Source: UBA583 sp964429995
GTDB lineage: Archaea; Nanobdellota; Nanobdellia; Woesearchaeales; UBA583
Direction: 5' to 3'
Assembly: GCA_964429995.1 (NCBI GenBank)
Contig: CAYSDY010000005.1
Coordinates: forward strand, 1 to 56,465
Length of the DNA stretch: 56,465 bases
Shown here: positions 34,191 to 43,532 of the stretch, piece by piece
How positions within the stretch are numbered: position 1 is the first letter of the stretch
Layout: each line of letters opens with the position of its first letter
Notes under the pieces: generated by a model
Told to the model about the DNA's origin: nothing
The model's database searches: none
Seen by the model: only the letters and a program-made list of their open reading frames with translations
Program-made: the position numbers and the translations under genes

Positions 34191-34718
34191 ATGAAAAATA
34201 ATAAGGCAGTAATTTCATATAATACGATTTTAATATTGATAATATCAATTATTGTAGTGTTTTTTCTTTTCAAATATTCAAAATCATTGTTTATGCAAAA
34301 CAATGAAAGTTTTGCTAACGTAATAGAAAACGAAAAAGAAATAGCATTAGAAAAGTTAAAAAAATGTGATGATGTATTATGTACAGATCCAACAGTAGTT
34401 CTAAGGGCTCAAAAAAACAAGAAAAATTTGGTATACATAAAAATAAAAAACAATCTTAAAACTGTCATTGATTGTGATTCTGGAGTTTTAGACTGTAAAT
34501 ATTTAGAATATGAAATAACATCAGTAGATGGTCAAAAACAAGAAAACATAATTTTAACAGGTTCTGGTTTTTTTATAAATAAGAATGAAGAACAGGCAAA
34601 AATATACAATTTAATAATTGATGAAAGTATAAATAAAGGAACATACTATTTAAACCTTATACTCAATAAAAATACAGATTATGAAAATTTTAAGTCTATT
34701 ACTGTTAAGATAGAATAA
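34191..34718 (+). CDS. pilin-like membrane-anchored protein, C-x(4)-C-x-P family
   Basis: The 175-residue protein has an N-terminal helix (NKAVISYNTILILIISIIVVFFLF), a linker with ENEKEIALEKLKK, then CDDVLCTDPTVVLRAQKNKKNLVYIKI and a second cysteine pair (DCDSGVLDC). The order of features is the same as in the protein at 32775, with clear residue matches (GSGF, AKIYNL, GTYYLNL against GPGF, AQMYTL, GTYYLSI). It is a paralogue, perhaps a minor pilin of the same structure. Confidence 0.65.
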   Translation: MKNNKAVISYNTILILIISIIVVFFLFKYSKSLFMQNNESFANVIENEKEIALEKLKKCDDVLCTDPTVVLRAQKNKKNLVYIKIKNNLKTVIDCDSGVLDCKYLEYEITSVDGQKQENIILTGSGFFINKNEEQAKIYNLIIDESINKGTYYLNLILNKNTDYENFKSITVKIE

Positions 34719-34780
34719 AAAATAAATAAATTTCACCTTACTTAAACAAATTTTATAAATAAATCATATTTAAATTTGAT

Positions 34781-36223
34781 ATGACACAAATAAAGATATA
34801 TAATACCAAAACAAGAACAAAGGAAATATTTGCTCCTATTAAAGAAGGCGTATTAAAAATATATTCATGTGGACCTACAGTTTACTCAACACAGCACATA
34901 GGTAATTTAAGAGCTGCACTTGTTTGGGATTTTGTCAAAAGAACATTTAGGTATTTTGGATATCAAGTTGAAGATGTTATGAATATAACAGATGTTGGTC
35001 ATCTTACATCAGATGCAGATGATGGAGAAGATAAATTTGAAAAAGCTATAAAAAAAGAAAACAAACATCCATTAGAAATAGCAAAATATTATGAAAATAT
35101 ATATTTAAATGATATAGACAAGATAAATGTCATAAAACCTAAATACATACCTCGTGCAAGTGAAGAGATAAAAGAGCAGATAGATATAATAAAATCTTTA
35201 GAAAAAAATGGTTATACATATACAACACAAGATGGTGTATATTTTGACACATCAAAATTCAAAGATTATGGAAAGCTATCTGGTCAGCATTTAGAGGAGA
35301 AAAAGAAGGATGCAAGAGTTACAAACAAAGACACAAAAAGAAATTATCAAGATTTTGCCTTATGGATTTTTTGTGTAGGAGAACATAAAAACCACACTTT
35401 AAGGTGGGAATCACCATGGGGTGTAGGTTTTCCTGGTTGGCATATAGAATGTTCTGCTATGGGATATAAATATTTAGGAAACATGATAGACATTCATACA
35501 GGAGGAATTGAACATATTCCAATACATCATGAAAATGAGATTGCACAAAACCAGTGTTCTGAAAATTCAATAGATGTGATAAATTATTGGATGCATAACG
35601 AACATCTTTTAGTAAATAATGAAAAGATGTCAAAATCATTAGGCAATGTATACATTCTTGACGATTTAATAGAAAAAGGATATCACCCATTAGCATTTAG
35701 AGAAATGACATTAAAAACACATTATAGAAAATCAATGAATTTTACATTTGATGGACTTTTAGCATCACAGAAGAATGTTGATAAGATCAATAATTTTTAC
35801 AACAAACTAAGGCTTATAAAATTTGATATTGCAGATAATCAATTAGAAATAATATATGATATGCTAATAAAAAAGTTCAACGAAGCATTATCAGACGATT
35901 TCAACACAGCAGAAGCACTTGCATCCTTATATGAATTTATGAATGAATTTAATAAATTTGAAAAATATTCAGAAAAGGATGTAATGTTTGCAAAAAAATT
36001 CTTTGATAACACTAACAGTGTTTTAGGATTATTATTCACAGAATTAGAAGAAATTCCATTAGAAGTTATTGAGCTTGCAAAAGAAAGAGCAAAAGCAAGA
36101 GAAAATAAGGATTTTATAAAATCAGATGAAATAAGAGATGAGATTAAGCATTTAGGATATGAGATAAACGACTCAAAAGAAACAAAAAACGGATTTATAA
36201 TAACATCTCTAAAAAACAGGTAG
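34781..36223 (+). CDS. cysS: cysteinyl-tRNA synthetase
   Basis: This class I enzyme charges tRNA-Cys. The 480-residue protein has SCGPTVYSTQHIGNLRAAL near 28-46 (zinc-binding Cys and HIGH-like HIGN), WHIECSAMG near 224 with HTGGIEHIPIHHENEIAQ following, and KMSKSLGN near 284. The C-terminal helical DALR-type and LGYEI tail are present. TATA TTTATAAAT (about 34752-34760) lies about 25 bases before the ATG (leaderless). Presence of CysS means Cys-tRNA is not made only by the SepRS/SepCysS route. Confidence 0.97.
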   Translation: MTQIKIYNTKTRTKEIFAPIKEGVLKIYSCGPTVYSTQHIGNLRAALVWDFVKRTFRYFGYQVEDVMNITDVGHLTSDADDGEDKFEKAIKKENKHPLEIAKYYENIYLNDIDKINVIKPKYIPRASEEIKEQIDIIKSLEKNGYTYTTQDGVYFDTSKFKDYGKLSGQHLEEKKKDARVTNKDTKRNYQDFALWIFCVGEHKNHTLRWESPWGVGFPGWHIECSAMGYKYLGNMIDIHTGGIEHIPIHHENEIAQNQCSENSIDVINYWMHNEHLLVNNEKMSKSLGNVYILDDLIEKGYHPLAFREMTLKTHYRKSMNFTFDGLLASQKNVDKINNFYNKLRLIKFDIADNQLEIIYDMLIKKFNEALSDDFNTAEALASLYEFMNEFNKFEKYSEKDVMFAKKFFDNTNSVLGLLFTELEEIPLEVIELAKERAKARENKDFIKSDEIRDEIKHLGYEINDSKETKNGFIITSLKNR

Positions 36224-36372
36224 AATTTTAATTAAAAACTCCTTTTTAAAACTTATTATAATATTAACATAAATTCATAAAAATTTTGTAAATAAACATT
36301 TTTTAAAAACTCAAACATAAGTTTTTAGATAATTAGAACAAATTTATAATATATAAAAAATAAAATAGATTT

Positions 36373-37869
36373 TTATGCTTCTTTTGCAATAATTAAAGCA
36401 TCTTTTCTTTTTCTATTCTCTTCTTCCCAAAAATCATTTATGCCAGAAGCATAGCATCCTTTCATAACTATTTCAGACAAATCTCTTAATCTTTCATAAA
36501 AATTTGTTGCAGGATATCTATGAAAACCTATTTCATAATCAAGACTAATCTTAGGAATTGCGGATTTATCACGAATAATTCCATGTTTTGCAAGGATACT
36601 TAACATTAATGCTGTTTGTTGTTCTCGTACATAAGATACTTTATTAACAGTTGGAACAGTTAAAGTAAAATATCTTGCAGAAGAATGTATAGGTTCTTTG
36701 TATGGATTTTTTGACAAAGCTATAAAATCAACCAGTTCATCTTTTGGTATAAGTGCAAATTCATCTCCTTCTTTAGCTAATCTTTTTTCAAGTATGCCCT
36801 TATTTATTCCCATCCTTTCAGCATAATATTTATCTTCACGCACTCTTTTTAAAAAAAGATGATTTGCAAGACCTGCAAAATCCTCATCAAGTCCATTTGC
36901 GGTATAATATGGTGCAAATTTACATATTGTATCAACAAAATCAGCCATTTCAGCACCAGCCTTAAGGCTTTTATAATGAAGTGGAGAATTGTTCTTAAAA
37001 CAAAAATCTAAAAAAGGTGCAATTGAAACAGCTGTATCGTCAGAAACACCATCTCCTTTAGCTTCTCTTATATATTCATAAGAGAATCTTGGACCTGTAA
37101 TTTGACTACATGATTCAAAAAAATCATCAACACTTAAAATTTCAGAAAAATCAATTTCTGGTAATCTTTCAATAAGTCCGACTCTTTCAAATATTTCACG
37201 TCTCTGAGGAGCAGGTATACCATTTAAAAAATCATAACTTGAAAAATCTGCACGTGCTAATTCGCTTATATCAATTCCAAGACTGCTAAGTATATCCATA
37301 TCAGTTTTAAAACAATAACCACCACCAAGGTTGATTCCATACTTATATTCAGCGATTTTTCTTAAATTATAATTGTCAAACATTCCACCGAATGCGAATC
37401 CTTTAAGAAAAGCCAATGGCTCAACAACGCTCCACAATGGTTCTCCTAAAATATCTACATGTTCTTCAAGTGATAAAGCTGGTTGATCAGTTGTTGCTGC
37501 TTCATATATTATTTGGGCAACAGAACGCAATATGCTTTTATTCTGTTCAAGCAATGTTTCAAGGCTTTTTTCACCACCTACAACATCAGATGTAAATATA
37601 TCATTAAGAGTTGTGTTAGGATATCTTGTTCCACGAAAACTGCAATGTCCTTCGTTTGAATGCCCAACCACTGCTCTTAATGCAAAATTTGCAAAAGTTG
37701 GCGATTTTATAAACTTATCGCCCGCATTTTTACAATACAGATAATCATTTTCAAGTTGTTCACTAGTTGCAACTTTTTCCTTCCATTCCATCTGATTATA
37801 AAAGACTGTCTGAGGATCTTTTAAAACTCCTTCATCAAAGAATGATGCTATTTCTAATGTTTTAACCAC
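36373..37869 (-). CDS. hypothetical 498-residue protein, no family recognised
   Basis: This long soluble protein shows no signal peptide and no membrane helix. Visible features are several His/Cys-rich spots (GHSNEGHCSFRGTRYPN near 70-86, GGGYCFKTDMD near 187) and a C-terminal region with YFTLTVPTVNKVSYVREQQTALMLSILAKHG, IGFHRYPATNFYERLRDL and MKGCYASGINDFWEEENRKRK. No nucleotide-binding loop is evident. The start is a GTG at 37867-37869. A TATA-like ATTATATAAATAT on the minus strand (about 37889-37901) is correctly spaced for a leaderless start there. It converges with cysS. Confidence 0.6.
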   Translation of the reverse strand: MVKTLEIASFFDEGVLKDPQTVFYNQMEWKEKVATSEQLENDYLYCKNAGDKFIKSPTFANFALRAVVGHSNEGHCSFRGTRYPNTTLNDIFTSDVVGGEKSLETLLEQNKSILRSVAQIIYEAATTDQPALSLEEHVDILGEPLWSVVEPLAFLKGFAFGGMFDNYNLRKIAEYKYGINLGGGYCFKTDMDILSSLGIDISELARADFSSYDFLNGIPAPQRREIFERVGLIERLPEIDFSEILSVDDFFESCSQITGPRFSYEYIREAKGDGVSDDTAVSIAPFLDFCFKNNSPLHYKSLKAGAEMADFVDTICKFAPYYTANGLDEDFAGLANHLFLKRVREDKYYAERMGINKGILEKRLAKEGDEFALIPKDELVDFIALSKNPYKEPIHSSARYFTLTVPTVNKVSYVREQQTALMLSILAKHGIIRDKSAIPKISLDYEIGFHRYPATNFYERLRDLSEIVMKGCYASGINDFWEEENRKRKDALIIAKEA

Positions 37870-37915
37870 TATATATTAATGACAAAAAAGATATTTATAT
37901 AATATTCTAATGTGT

Positions 37916-39292
37916 TTACACTAATTCACTCCTAAAATCAAACCATGTAACATCAGTTATTCTAACCTTTACAATATCCCCAATTTTAAGCTTATTTTTT
38001 TTTGCATTATTTATAACTATTGGTTTATAATAGTCATTTCTTGCAATTACAGAATCAGTTCCAATTTTTCCGTTTTCAATGATTTTAACATATCCAGTAA
38101 AGCCAATCCATTCAGAATTATTAATTAATGCTATTTTTTCAAATCTTTCTTTTAATTCTATTGCTCTTTTTTTACTTTCAAGACCATCAACAAAATCAGT
38201 TTTAACATATATTTTTGAAGCTATAGTGTTAGGCCTTAACCAAAATCTTGAAAAATTTAAAACATTGAATTTAACATCATCAACAAGTTTTAAAGTTTCA
38301 TAGAACTCTGCCTGCGTTTCAGTTGGATATCCTACAATAATATCATTTGCAATAGTTATATTAGGTATTTTGGCTCTTGCAGTATTAACTATCAATTTAT
38401 AATCATTAACAGTATAAGGTCTTCTCATTTGCTTAAGTATCCTGTCATTTCCACTTTGAATTGGAATATGTAAGAATCTATAAATTCTTTTATCTTTAAG
38501 CATAAGACTAAGAATATCATCTATAATTTTTAAAAAAAGATTTGGATTTCCCATTCCTATTCTGATTTTAAAATCCATTTTTATGGTTAAAATTTCTTTT
38601 AAAAGATCAACAAGGTTACATCCTATATCATATCCATAACAAGCTGTGTCTTGTGATGTTAAATATATCTCAGTTATTCCATTTTTAAGTTTGTTTTCAA
38701 CAGCTTCTTTTATTGCCATTATAGAGTATGAAAATAATGATCCTCTTGCATATTTGGTTTTACAATAAGTACAATGATTTAAACATCCTTCATTTATTGG
38801 AACGATACCTATAATATTTTTTGATTTTTTTTGTAGTTCATCTTTAGAATCTATATTATATACATAGCTGTTAAGTCTTAAATTTTCTTTTTCACATCTA
38901 TTTAATTTTATATTACTAAAACTAAGATCAGACAAATTCTGTAATACATCTCCATTATAGGTTTTATCTACAGCAGAACATATTTTATCAAGTTCATTTA
39001 TTCCTAATACAGTTATATCTTTAAGTTTAGTTTTAAGATAACTAGGTTCAGCCTGTGGGACGCAGCCACATACAACAATTTTCTTGTTTTCTGATTTAAA
39101 TCTTTTTATGTCATTAAATAGTTTTGTTTCAGCACTATTTTTAACAGTACACGAATTAATAACAACTATATCGGCACTGTTAAGGTCTGATGTTATAACA
39201 TATCCATTTCTTTGCAAAAATCCAATCATAACCTCAGAATCAAGCTGATTAAAGGCACATCCATATGTTTTAAAATAAACAGAAGGCAACAT
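37916..39292 (-). CDS. mtaB: tRNA methylthiotransferase (archaeal MtaB/MiaB-like)
   Basis: This radical-SAM enzyme adds a methylthio group to t6A37 in tRNAs. At 458 residues the three expected domains are seen. UPF0004 N-terminal domain: VYFKTYGCAFNQLDSEVM, with further Cys at NSCTVKNS and VVCGCVPQ. Radical SAM core near 170-185: NEGCLNHCTYCKTKYARG (C-x3-C-x2-C). C-terminal TRAM-like domain about 395-455: WIGFTGYVKIIENG ... LKIGDIVKVRITD. The order and spacing are those of the archaeal/eukaryotic e-MtaB (CDKAL1-like) group. Confidence 0.93.
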   Translation of the reverse strand: MLPSVYFKTYGCAFNQLDSEVMIGFLQRNGYVITSDLNSADIVVINSCTVKNSAETKLFNDIKRFKSENKKIVVCGCVPQAEPSYLKTKLKDITVLGINELDKICSAVDKTYNGDVLQNLSDLSFSNIKLNRCEKENLRLNSYVYNIDSKDELQKKSKNIIGIVPINEGCLNHCTYCKTKYARGSLFSYSIMAIKEAVENKLKNGITEIYLTSQDTACYGYDIGCNLVDLLKEILTIKMDFKIRIGMGNPNLFLKIIDDILSLMLKDKRIYRFLHIPIQSGNDRILKQMRRPYTVNDYKLIVNTARAKIPNITIANDIIVGYPTETQAEFYETLKLVDDVKFNVLNFSRFWLRPNTIASKIYVKTDFVDGLESKKRAIELKERFEKIALINNSEWIGFTGYVKIIENGKIGTDSVIARNDYYKPIVINNAKKNKLKIGDIVKVRITDVTWFDFRSELV

Positions 39293-39411
39293 TTTTCTAA
39301 TAAATCAAAATATGGTAATAAATATAAAGGTTACTAAATGATATTTTGAGTATAATAACTCTTACAAAGTCTAAATAAAATATATAAACACAAGCTTTGT
39401 TTTATATTTTT

Positions 39412-40140
39412 ATGAATAAAAAAGGAGTTGCTTTATTATCAGCAGTAATTTTATTAACACTTATAAGTGTAATATCTATTTTAAGTTTTAATAATTGGTA
39501 TATTGATTACTCATCAAAATTATTAAGTGATGATTATACTGATGCCTACTTAACTTCATCTTTTGGACTAAAGGTTGAAGCAATTGCAGGCAATAGTTTA
39601 TACATAAAAAATGATAATGATAATTTAACTGTAAAAGACATAAAAATTGATGGTTATAGTTGTTTTGACAATGAAACGATTTATTCTTCAGGCATCATAG
39701 AAATAGATGTTTCAGAATGTATTTCTAAACTTAAAATACCTAACCCAGAAATTTTAGTTATAACAGACAAAGGTGTTTTAAGCAGTTCAGTATATTTCAA
39801 ACATATAGGTATTCCATTTTATTTACCATGTAGTCTTGATGGAATCACAAAAAATCATGGTGCAAGTTACAATTTTTACATTTCAAATTCTACAAACTAT
39901 AATGAGACATGTGCTTACGAATTACGAACATGCAATAATGGAAGTTTTAGTGGAAACACAAGTTACATTTACAGTACATGTTTTTCAGTAAGTCAAGACA
40001 TAACACCAGATGAATTTTTATTTGATTACAAACAAAATGTAGAATTAAACAGTTTAATTGTTTCAGATAACATAACAATTACTGGTTTTGATGGATTAAT
40101 TGATGTAACAATAACAGGAGATGGAAATCCACAATTTTAG
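39412..40140 (+). CDS. pilin-like surface protein, interrupted by TAG
   Basis: The protein has 242 residues to the stop. It starts MNKKGVALLSAVILLTLISVISILSFNNWYIDYSSKLL, as in the other family members, with the beta core (IKIDGYSCFD, DVSECISK) and ILVITDKGVLSSSVYF. A second cysteine-containing region follows, then a beta-sandwich domain that begins ITGFDGLIDVTITGDGNPQF. That domain is cut by TAG at 40138-40140 and resumes in frame directly after it. ATG 39412 is chosen because TATA ATATATAAACA (about 39380-39390) lies about 25 bases ahead. Confidence 0.7.
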   Translation: MNKKGVALLSAVILLTLISVISILSFNNWYIDYSSKLLSDDYTDAYLTSSFGLKVEAIAGNSLYIKNDNDNLTVKDIKIDGYSCFDNETIYSSGIIEIDVSECISKLKIPNPEILVITDKGVLSSSVYFKHIGIPFYLPCSLDGITKNHGASYNFYISNSTNYNETCAYELRTCNNGSFSGNTSYIYSTCFSVSQDITPDEFLFDYKQNVELNSLIVSDNITITGFDGLIDVTITGDGNPQF

Positions 40141-41031
40141 ATAAATGATGAAGATTGGACTAATCATTCACAAATTTTGCTATCAGATGTTTTAAAAATA
40201 AGAATGTTATCATCAAATCAACCCTTATTTACACATTCTTGTAACATAACTGTAGGAAACTATTCATTTATATGGAATATCACAACAAAAGAAGTTTTCA
40301 ACATATCAGAAACTTTAGGTGTTAAAAGCTGGTCAGATTCAACTTATGCTACAAATTGTAATGAATACAGGAATCCATCAAACAACAGTTACAATTATAG
40401 TGGTTCAACAGGAAACGGCATATACAGAATAGATCCAGACAAAAGTGGTCCTATAAGTCCAATAGATGTATATTGTGATATGGAAACAGATGGTGGAGGC
40501 TGGACTGTAGTTGCAAATATAAAACGAAATCATGATGAATATTTTACACAATCAACATTTTATAGATTAGAAACAGATTCTATATCAACACCTACCTTAA
40601 GTAATTATGGAAACATTTTAAACAAAATACAAAACATAAATTATAGTCAGATAGGAGTATTATCTATAGACAAAAATGCTTTTAATATAAATTGTGTATG
40701 GAATTTTACTAATACATATAATCTTATTGATTGTAGTTTTGAAGATAAAATAGATGAATATAGCTATTATTCTTTACAATATCCATCAAACAATTGTTAT
40801 GTTGCTAATTATGGTATGTCTGGAATTATAAAAATGTATCAAAATAGGCCATCAATATGGTCTAACCTTATTATAACAAATGATTCTACAACCATAACAC
40901 ATGAAGAATATTTATTATCAAGAGTATTAGGATTATCTACACATAATTCACAAGAAAGTTACTATAATTATCAAACATGTGATAATTTATCAACTCCTTA
41001 TTTTAATGAATTTGTAATGGGTGTAAGATAA
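40141..41031 (+). CDS. continuation of the pilin-like protein with fibrinogen-like domain, in frame behind TAG
   Basis: There are 296 open codons in the same frame as 39412-40140. The first residues (INDEDWTNHSQILLSDVLKIRM) complete the domain split by the stop, so the two pieces clearly belonged together. The rest carries a fibrinogen-C-like domain: CNEYRNPSNN, GNGIYRIDPDKSG and VYCDMETDGGGWTVV (about 40470-40515), followed by about 170 residues ending FVMGVR. The first internal methionine is at 40183. As with 478-1623, there is no signal or promoter of its own. Pseudogene, sequencing error, variable switch or readthrough are all open. Confidence 0.7.
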   Translation: MNDEDWTNHSQILLSDVLKIRMLSSNQPLFTHSCNITVGNYSFIWNITTKEVFNISETLGVKSWSDSTYATNCNEYRNPSNNSYNYSGSTGNGIYRIDPDKSGPISPIDVYCDMETDGGGWTVVANIKRNHDEYFTQSTFYRLETDSISTPTLSNYGNILNKIQNINYSQIGVLSIDKNAFNINCVWNFTNTYNLIDCSFEDKIDEYSYYSLQYPSNNCYVANYGMSGIIKMYQNRPSIWSNLIITNDSTTITHEEYLLSRVLGLSTHNSQESYYNYQTCDNLSTPYFNEFVMGVR

Positions 41032-41186
41032 TATTATTTTTAAACAATAAATATATTAATATTTTTAAAAGATTAATTATCATTTTAATTTGTTAGAGTA
41101 AACAGATTATAGAATATCATATGTATTTTATAATCACTATAAGATTAACAACATAACTTTTAAATAAATTATACCATTTAAATAAT

Positions 41187-43094
41187 ATGAATATCAGGTA
41201 TCTTATAAACAATGATAAATGCTCCTATCACCAAAAGGACACAGAAAAACAAAAGAACCTTAATTTCTTATTAACCAATACAAAAGGGGATTTTTTAAAC
41301 CTTGGAGTTTTAAAAAATTCTTCAAAGTTTCAGGGCTTTAACATTTTTGATTTTTCAGAAAAACAGGTCTACAAGATAGTTGATGAAATAACTGTTAAAG
41401 ATTATCAAGCATTTGAAATAGAGTATGATTTATATAGCATAACAAGAAAACTAAAAAGCACAATAGTTGAACAAGATGATGAAAGTTGTGCAAGTGATTC
41501 ATTTTTTCTTGGGCAAAACTCAGGTTTTGTGTACAACATAAAAAATTTTTATGGTATTTTATCAATTGATCTTGATTGCAGAAAAAGTACAGATTTTGAC
41601 AAATGGGGAAGAATTTATGATGTAAATATAGAAAATGATACAATATTAATTAAATATTCAAAGAATCAAGAATATACAGTATATCTTGGCATAAAAATTC
41701 CAAACAATAATTTTACATTAGAAAGCAAATGGGTAGAAAAAGAGTATTCATATTCAAAAGAAAGAAATTCTTTGAGTAATTTTTTTGTTTATAAACTTAT
41801 AAATATTAATGTAGAATCAAGTCAAAAAATCATATTTTCAGCTTCATTAACATCCATTCAGGATGTTAAAAATCAAATAAGAATACTTGACACATATGAG
41901 AGAGATTTAAAAGAATTTGACAAGAACTTAACAGACATAACAACAAAAGAAGTAGATTTTGAAAAACCAATTCCAGTAACCTTAAAAAATTCATACCAGT
42001 TATCAAAGAATGCACTTTTTAATTTTTATAAAAACAACACAAAAGATTCTAATTCATCAGGATTTACATTTGCTGGTTATCCATGGTTTACAGAAACCTG
42101 GAGTAGAGATGAACTTATTTCCATAAATGCTTTTATTAGTTGCGATAATCTTTCTTATGTAAAATCAAAATTACTTGAATATTTTGGCAAAATAGATTTT
42201 GATACAGGTCTTTGCAAAAGAATAGAAAAAGAGGATTCATTTTTAAGTTGCGATTCAACACTATGGTTCGCAAAAAGGTTTTTAGATCTTATAAAATACC
42301 TTCAAAAAAAAGATGAACTTGAAAAACATTTCACAAAAGAGGAATTAGATTCATTGTATTTAAAATTTAAAAGAATTTTTACATCACTTACAGAACAATG
42401 TTTTAATAGTGAAACAGAGTTAATACAACACAAAAAGGGAGATAGTTGGATGGATACAATAGATATAGATTATGCAATAGACATACAGGTTCTTTATTTA
42501 AGTTTTATAGAACTTTTATCACGCCTTTCAAAATTACTTAATAAAAGAGAAGATGAAAAAAAGTTTTGCAATATAGAATCCCTTTTTGAACAAAAAATAA
42601 AGAATTCATATTTTAGTGATGGCATTTTATTTGATTCCCTTAAAAAAGATAGGTTTTCATCAAACATATTCCTTGCATATTACATAGCACCATATCTTTT
42701 TGAAAAAGAAGAATGGGAAGATATTTTTGATAAAGCATTGCCAAGGCTTTATCTGAAGTGGGGAGGTGTTTCATCTCTTGATATAAAGAACAAAGAATAT
42801 CAAAGGAACTATACTGGTGAAAACAATCAAAGTTATCATAATGGAGATAGTTGGTATTGGCACAACTGCATTACAGCAATGGCCTTATATAAAGTTAATG
42901 AACCAAAATACAGGAAAACAATATCAAAAATCATGGTATCATGTTCAGAAGACATACTAGAACAAGGAACAATAGGTTATTCGTCAGAATTAAGTGATAG
43001 CGATAAATTTGATGCAAAAGGATCACTTGCTCAATTATGGTCAAGTGCAATGTTTATAGAAATGATAGATATTATATTTAAAAAATGCAATTAA
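41187..43094 (+). CDS. glycogen debranching enzyme-type amylo-alpha-1,6-glucosidase
   Basis: This enzyme would hydrolyse alpha-1,6 branches of glycogen-like glucans. The 635-residue protein has an N-terminal beta-rich domain (about 1-245) and a C-terminal (alpha/alpha)6 glucosidase domain with GYPWFTETWSRDELISINAFI near 293, KGDSWMDTIDIDYAIDIQVL near 416 and GDSWYWHNCITAMALYKV near 555. These are the conserved acid-containing motifs of the GDE C-terminal family. No signal peptide, so it acts in the cytosol. The following pilin-like gene overlaps its last 10 bases. Confidence 0.88.
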   Translation: MNIRYLINNDKCSYHQKDTEKQKNLNFLLTNTKGDFLNLGVLKNSSKFQGFNIFDFSEKQVYKIVDEITVKDYQAFEIEYDLYSITRKLKSTIVEQDDESCASDSFFLGQNSGFVYNIKNFYGILSIDLDCRKSTDFDKWGRIYDVNIENDTILIKYSKNQEYTVYLGIKIPNNNFTLESKWVEKEYSYSKERNSLSNFFVYKLININVESSQKIIFSASLTSIQDVKNQIRILDTYERDLKEFDKNLTDITTKEVDFEKPIPVTLKNSYQLSKNALFNFYKNNTKDSNSSGFTFAGYPWFTETWSRDELISINAFISCDNLSYVKSKLLEYFGKIDFDTGLCKRIEKEDSFLSCDSTLWFAKRFLDLIKYLQKKDELEKHFTKEELDSLYLKFKRIFTSLTEQCFNSETELIQHKKGDSWMDTIDIDYAIDIQVLYLSFIELLSRLSKLLNKREDEKKFCNIESLFEQKIKNSYFSDGILFDSLKKDRFSSNIFLAYYIAPYLFEKEEWEDIFDKALPRLYLKWGGVSSLDIKNKEYQRNYTGENNQSYHNGDSWYWHNCITAMALYKVNEPKYRKTISKIMVSCSEDILEQGTIGYSSELSDSDKFDAKGSLAQLWSSAMFIEMIDIIFKKCN

Positions 43095-43495
43095 AAAATA
43101 AGATAGGAATAACTCCATTAGTTGCCATATTAGGTTTAATTTTGATTACTTCTTTAATTGGAATTCTTGTTAAAAATTGGGTTGTCGATTATTCAACACA
43201 AATTATGTCAAACGAAGATCTCAAAAATATAGATTTAAATGAATATATTAAATTTATAATGATAAGCAATAACGTTTTATACATGTCTAATCAGTTTAAT
43301 TACAATATTACGTTAAAAGAGATAGATATAGGCAATAATTGTAATATAAATTCAGATTTTGTATTAAGTTCATATAATATAACACAAATAGATTTAACAG
43401 GATTCTGCTTTTTAAATTCATCAGATTATCCTATGCAAAAAATAATAATAATCACAGATAAAGGAATATTTCAGGATTTTATTGAAATAAGGTAA
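43085..43495 (+). CDS. pilin-like membrane-anchored protein, minimal form
   Basis: The 136-residue protein has KNKIGITPLVAILGLILITSLIGILVKNWVVDYS, then a beta core with LKEIDIGNNCN and TGFCFLNS (paired cysteines), ending KIIIITDKGIFQDFIEIR. It is the closest match to the core of the protein at 39412 (W-V/I-D-Y-S, IIITDKG). Like the protein at 24693 it ends where the larger members continue. Its start overlaps the end of the debranching-enzyme gene. Confidence 0.65.
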   Translation: MQLKNKIGITPLVAILGLILITSLIGILVKNWVVDYSTQIMSNEDLKNIDLNEYIKFIMISNNVLYMSNQFNYNITLKEIDIGNNCNINSDFVLSSYNITQIDLTGFCFLNSSDYPMQKIIIITDKGIFQDFIEIR

Positions 43496-43532
43496 GAGAA
43501 AATATTATAAATTTCTTTGTATAACAAATAAT

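Noticed and set aside
85..41031. Pyrrolysine or other stop-codon recoding to explain the two in-frame stops
   Set aside because: One stop is TAG and the other TAA, while the recognised full-length housekeeping genes end normally with TAA, TAG or TGA and contain no internal stops. A general recoding is therefore not supported.
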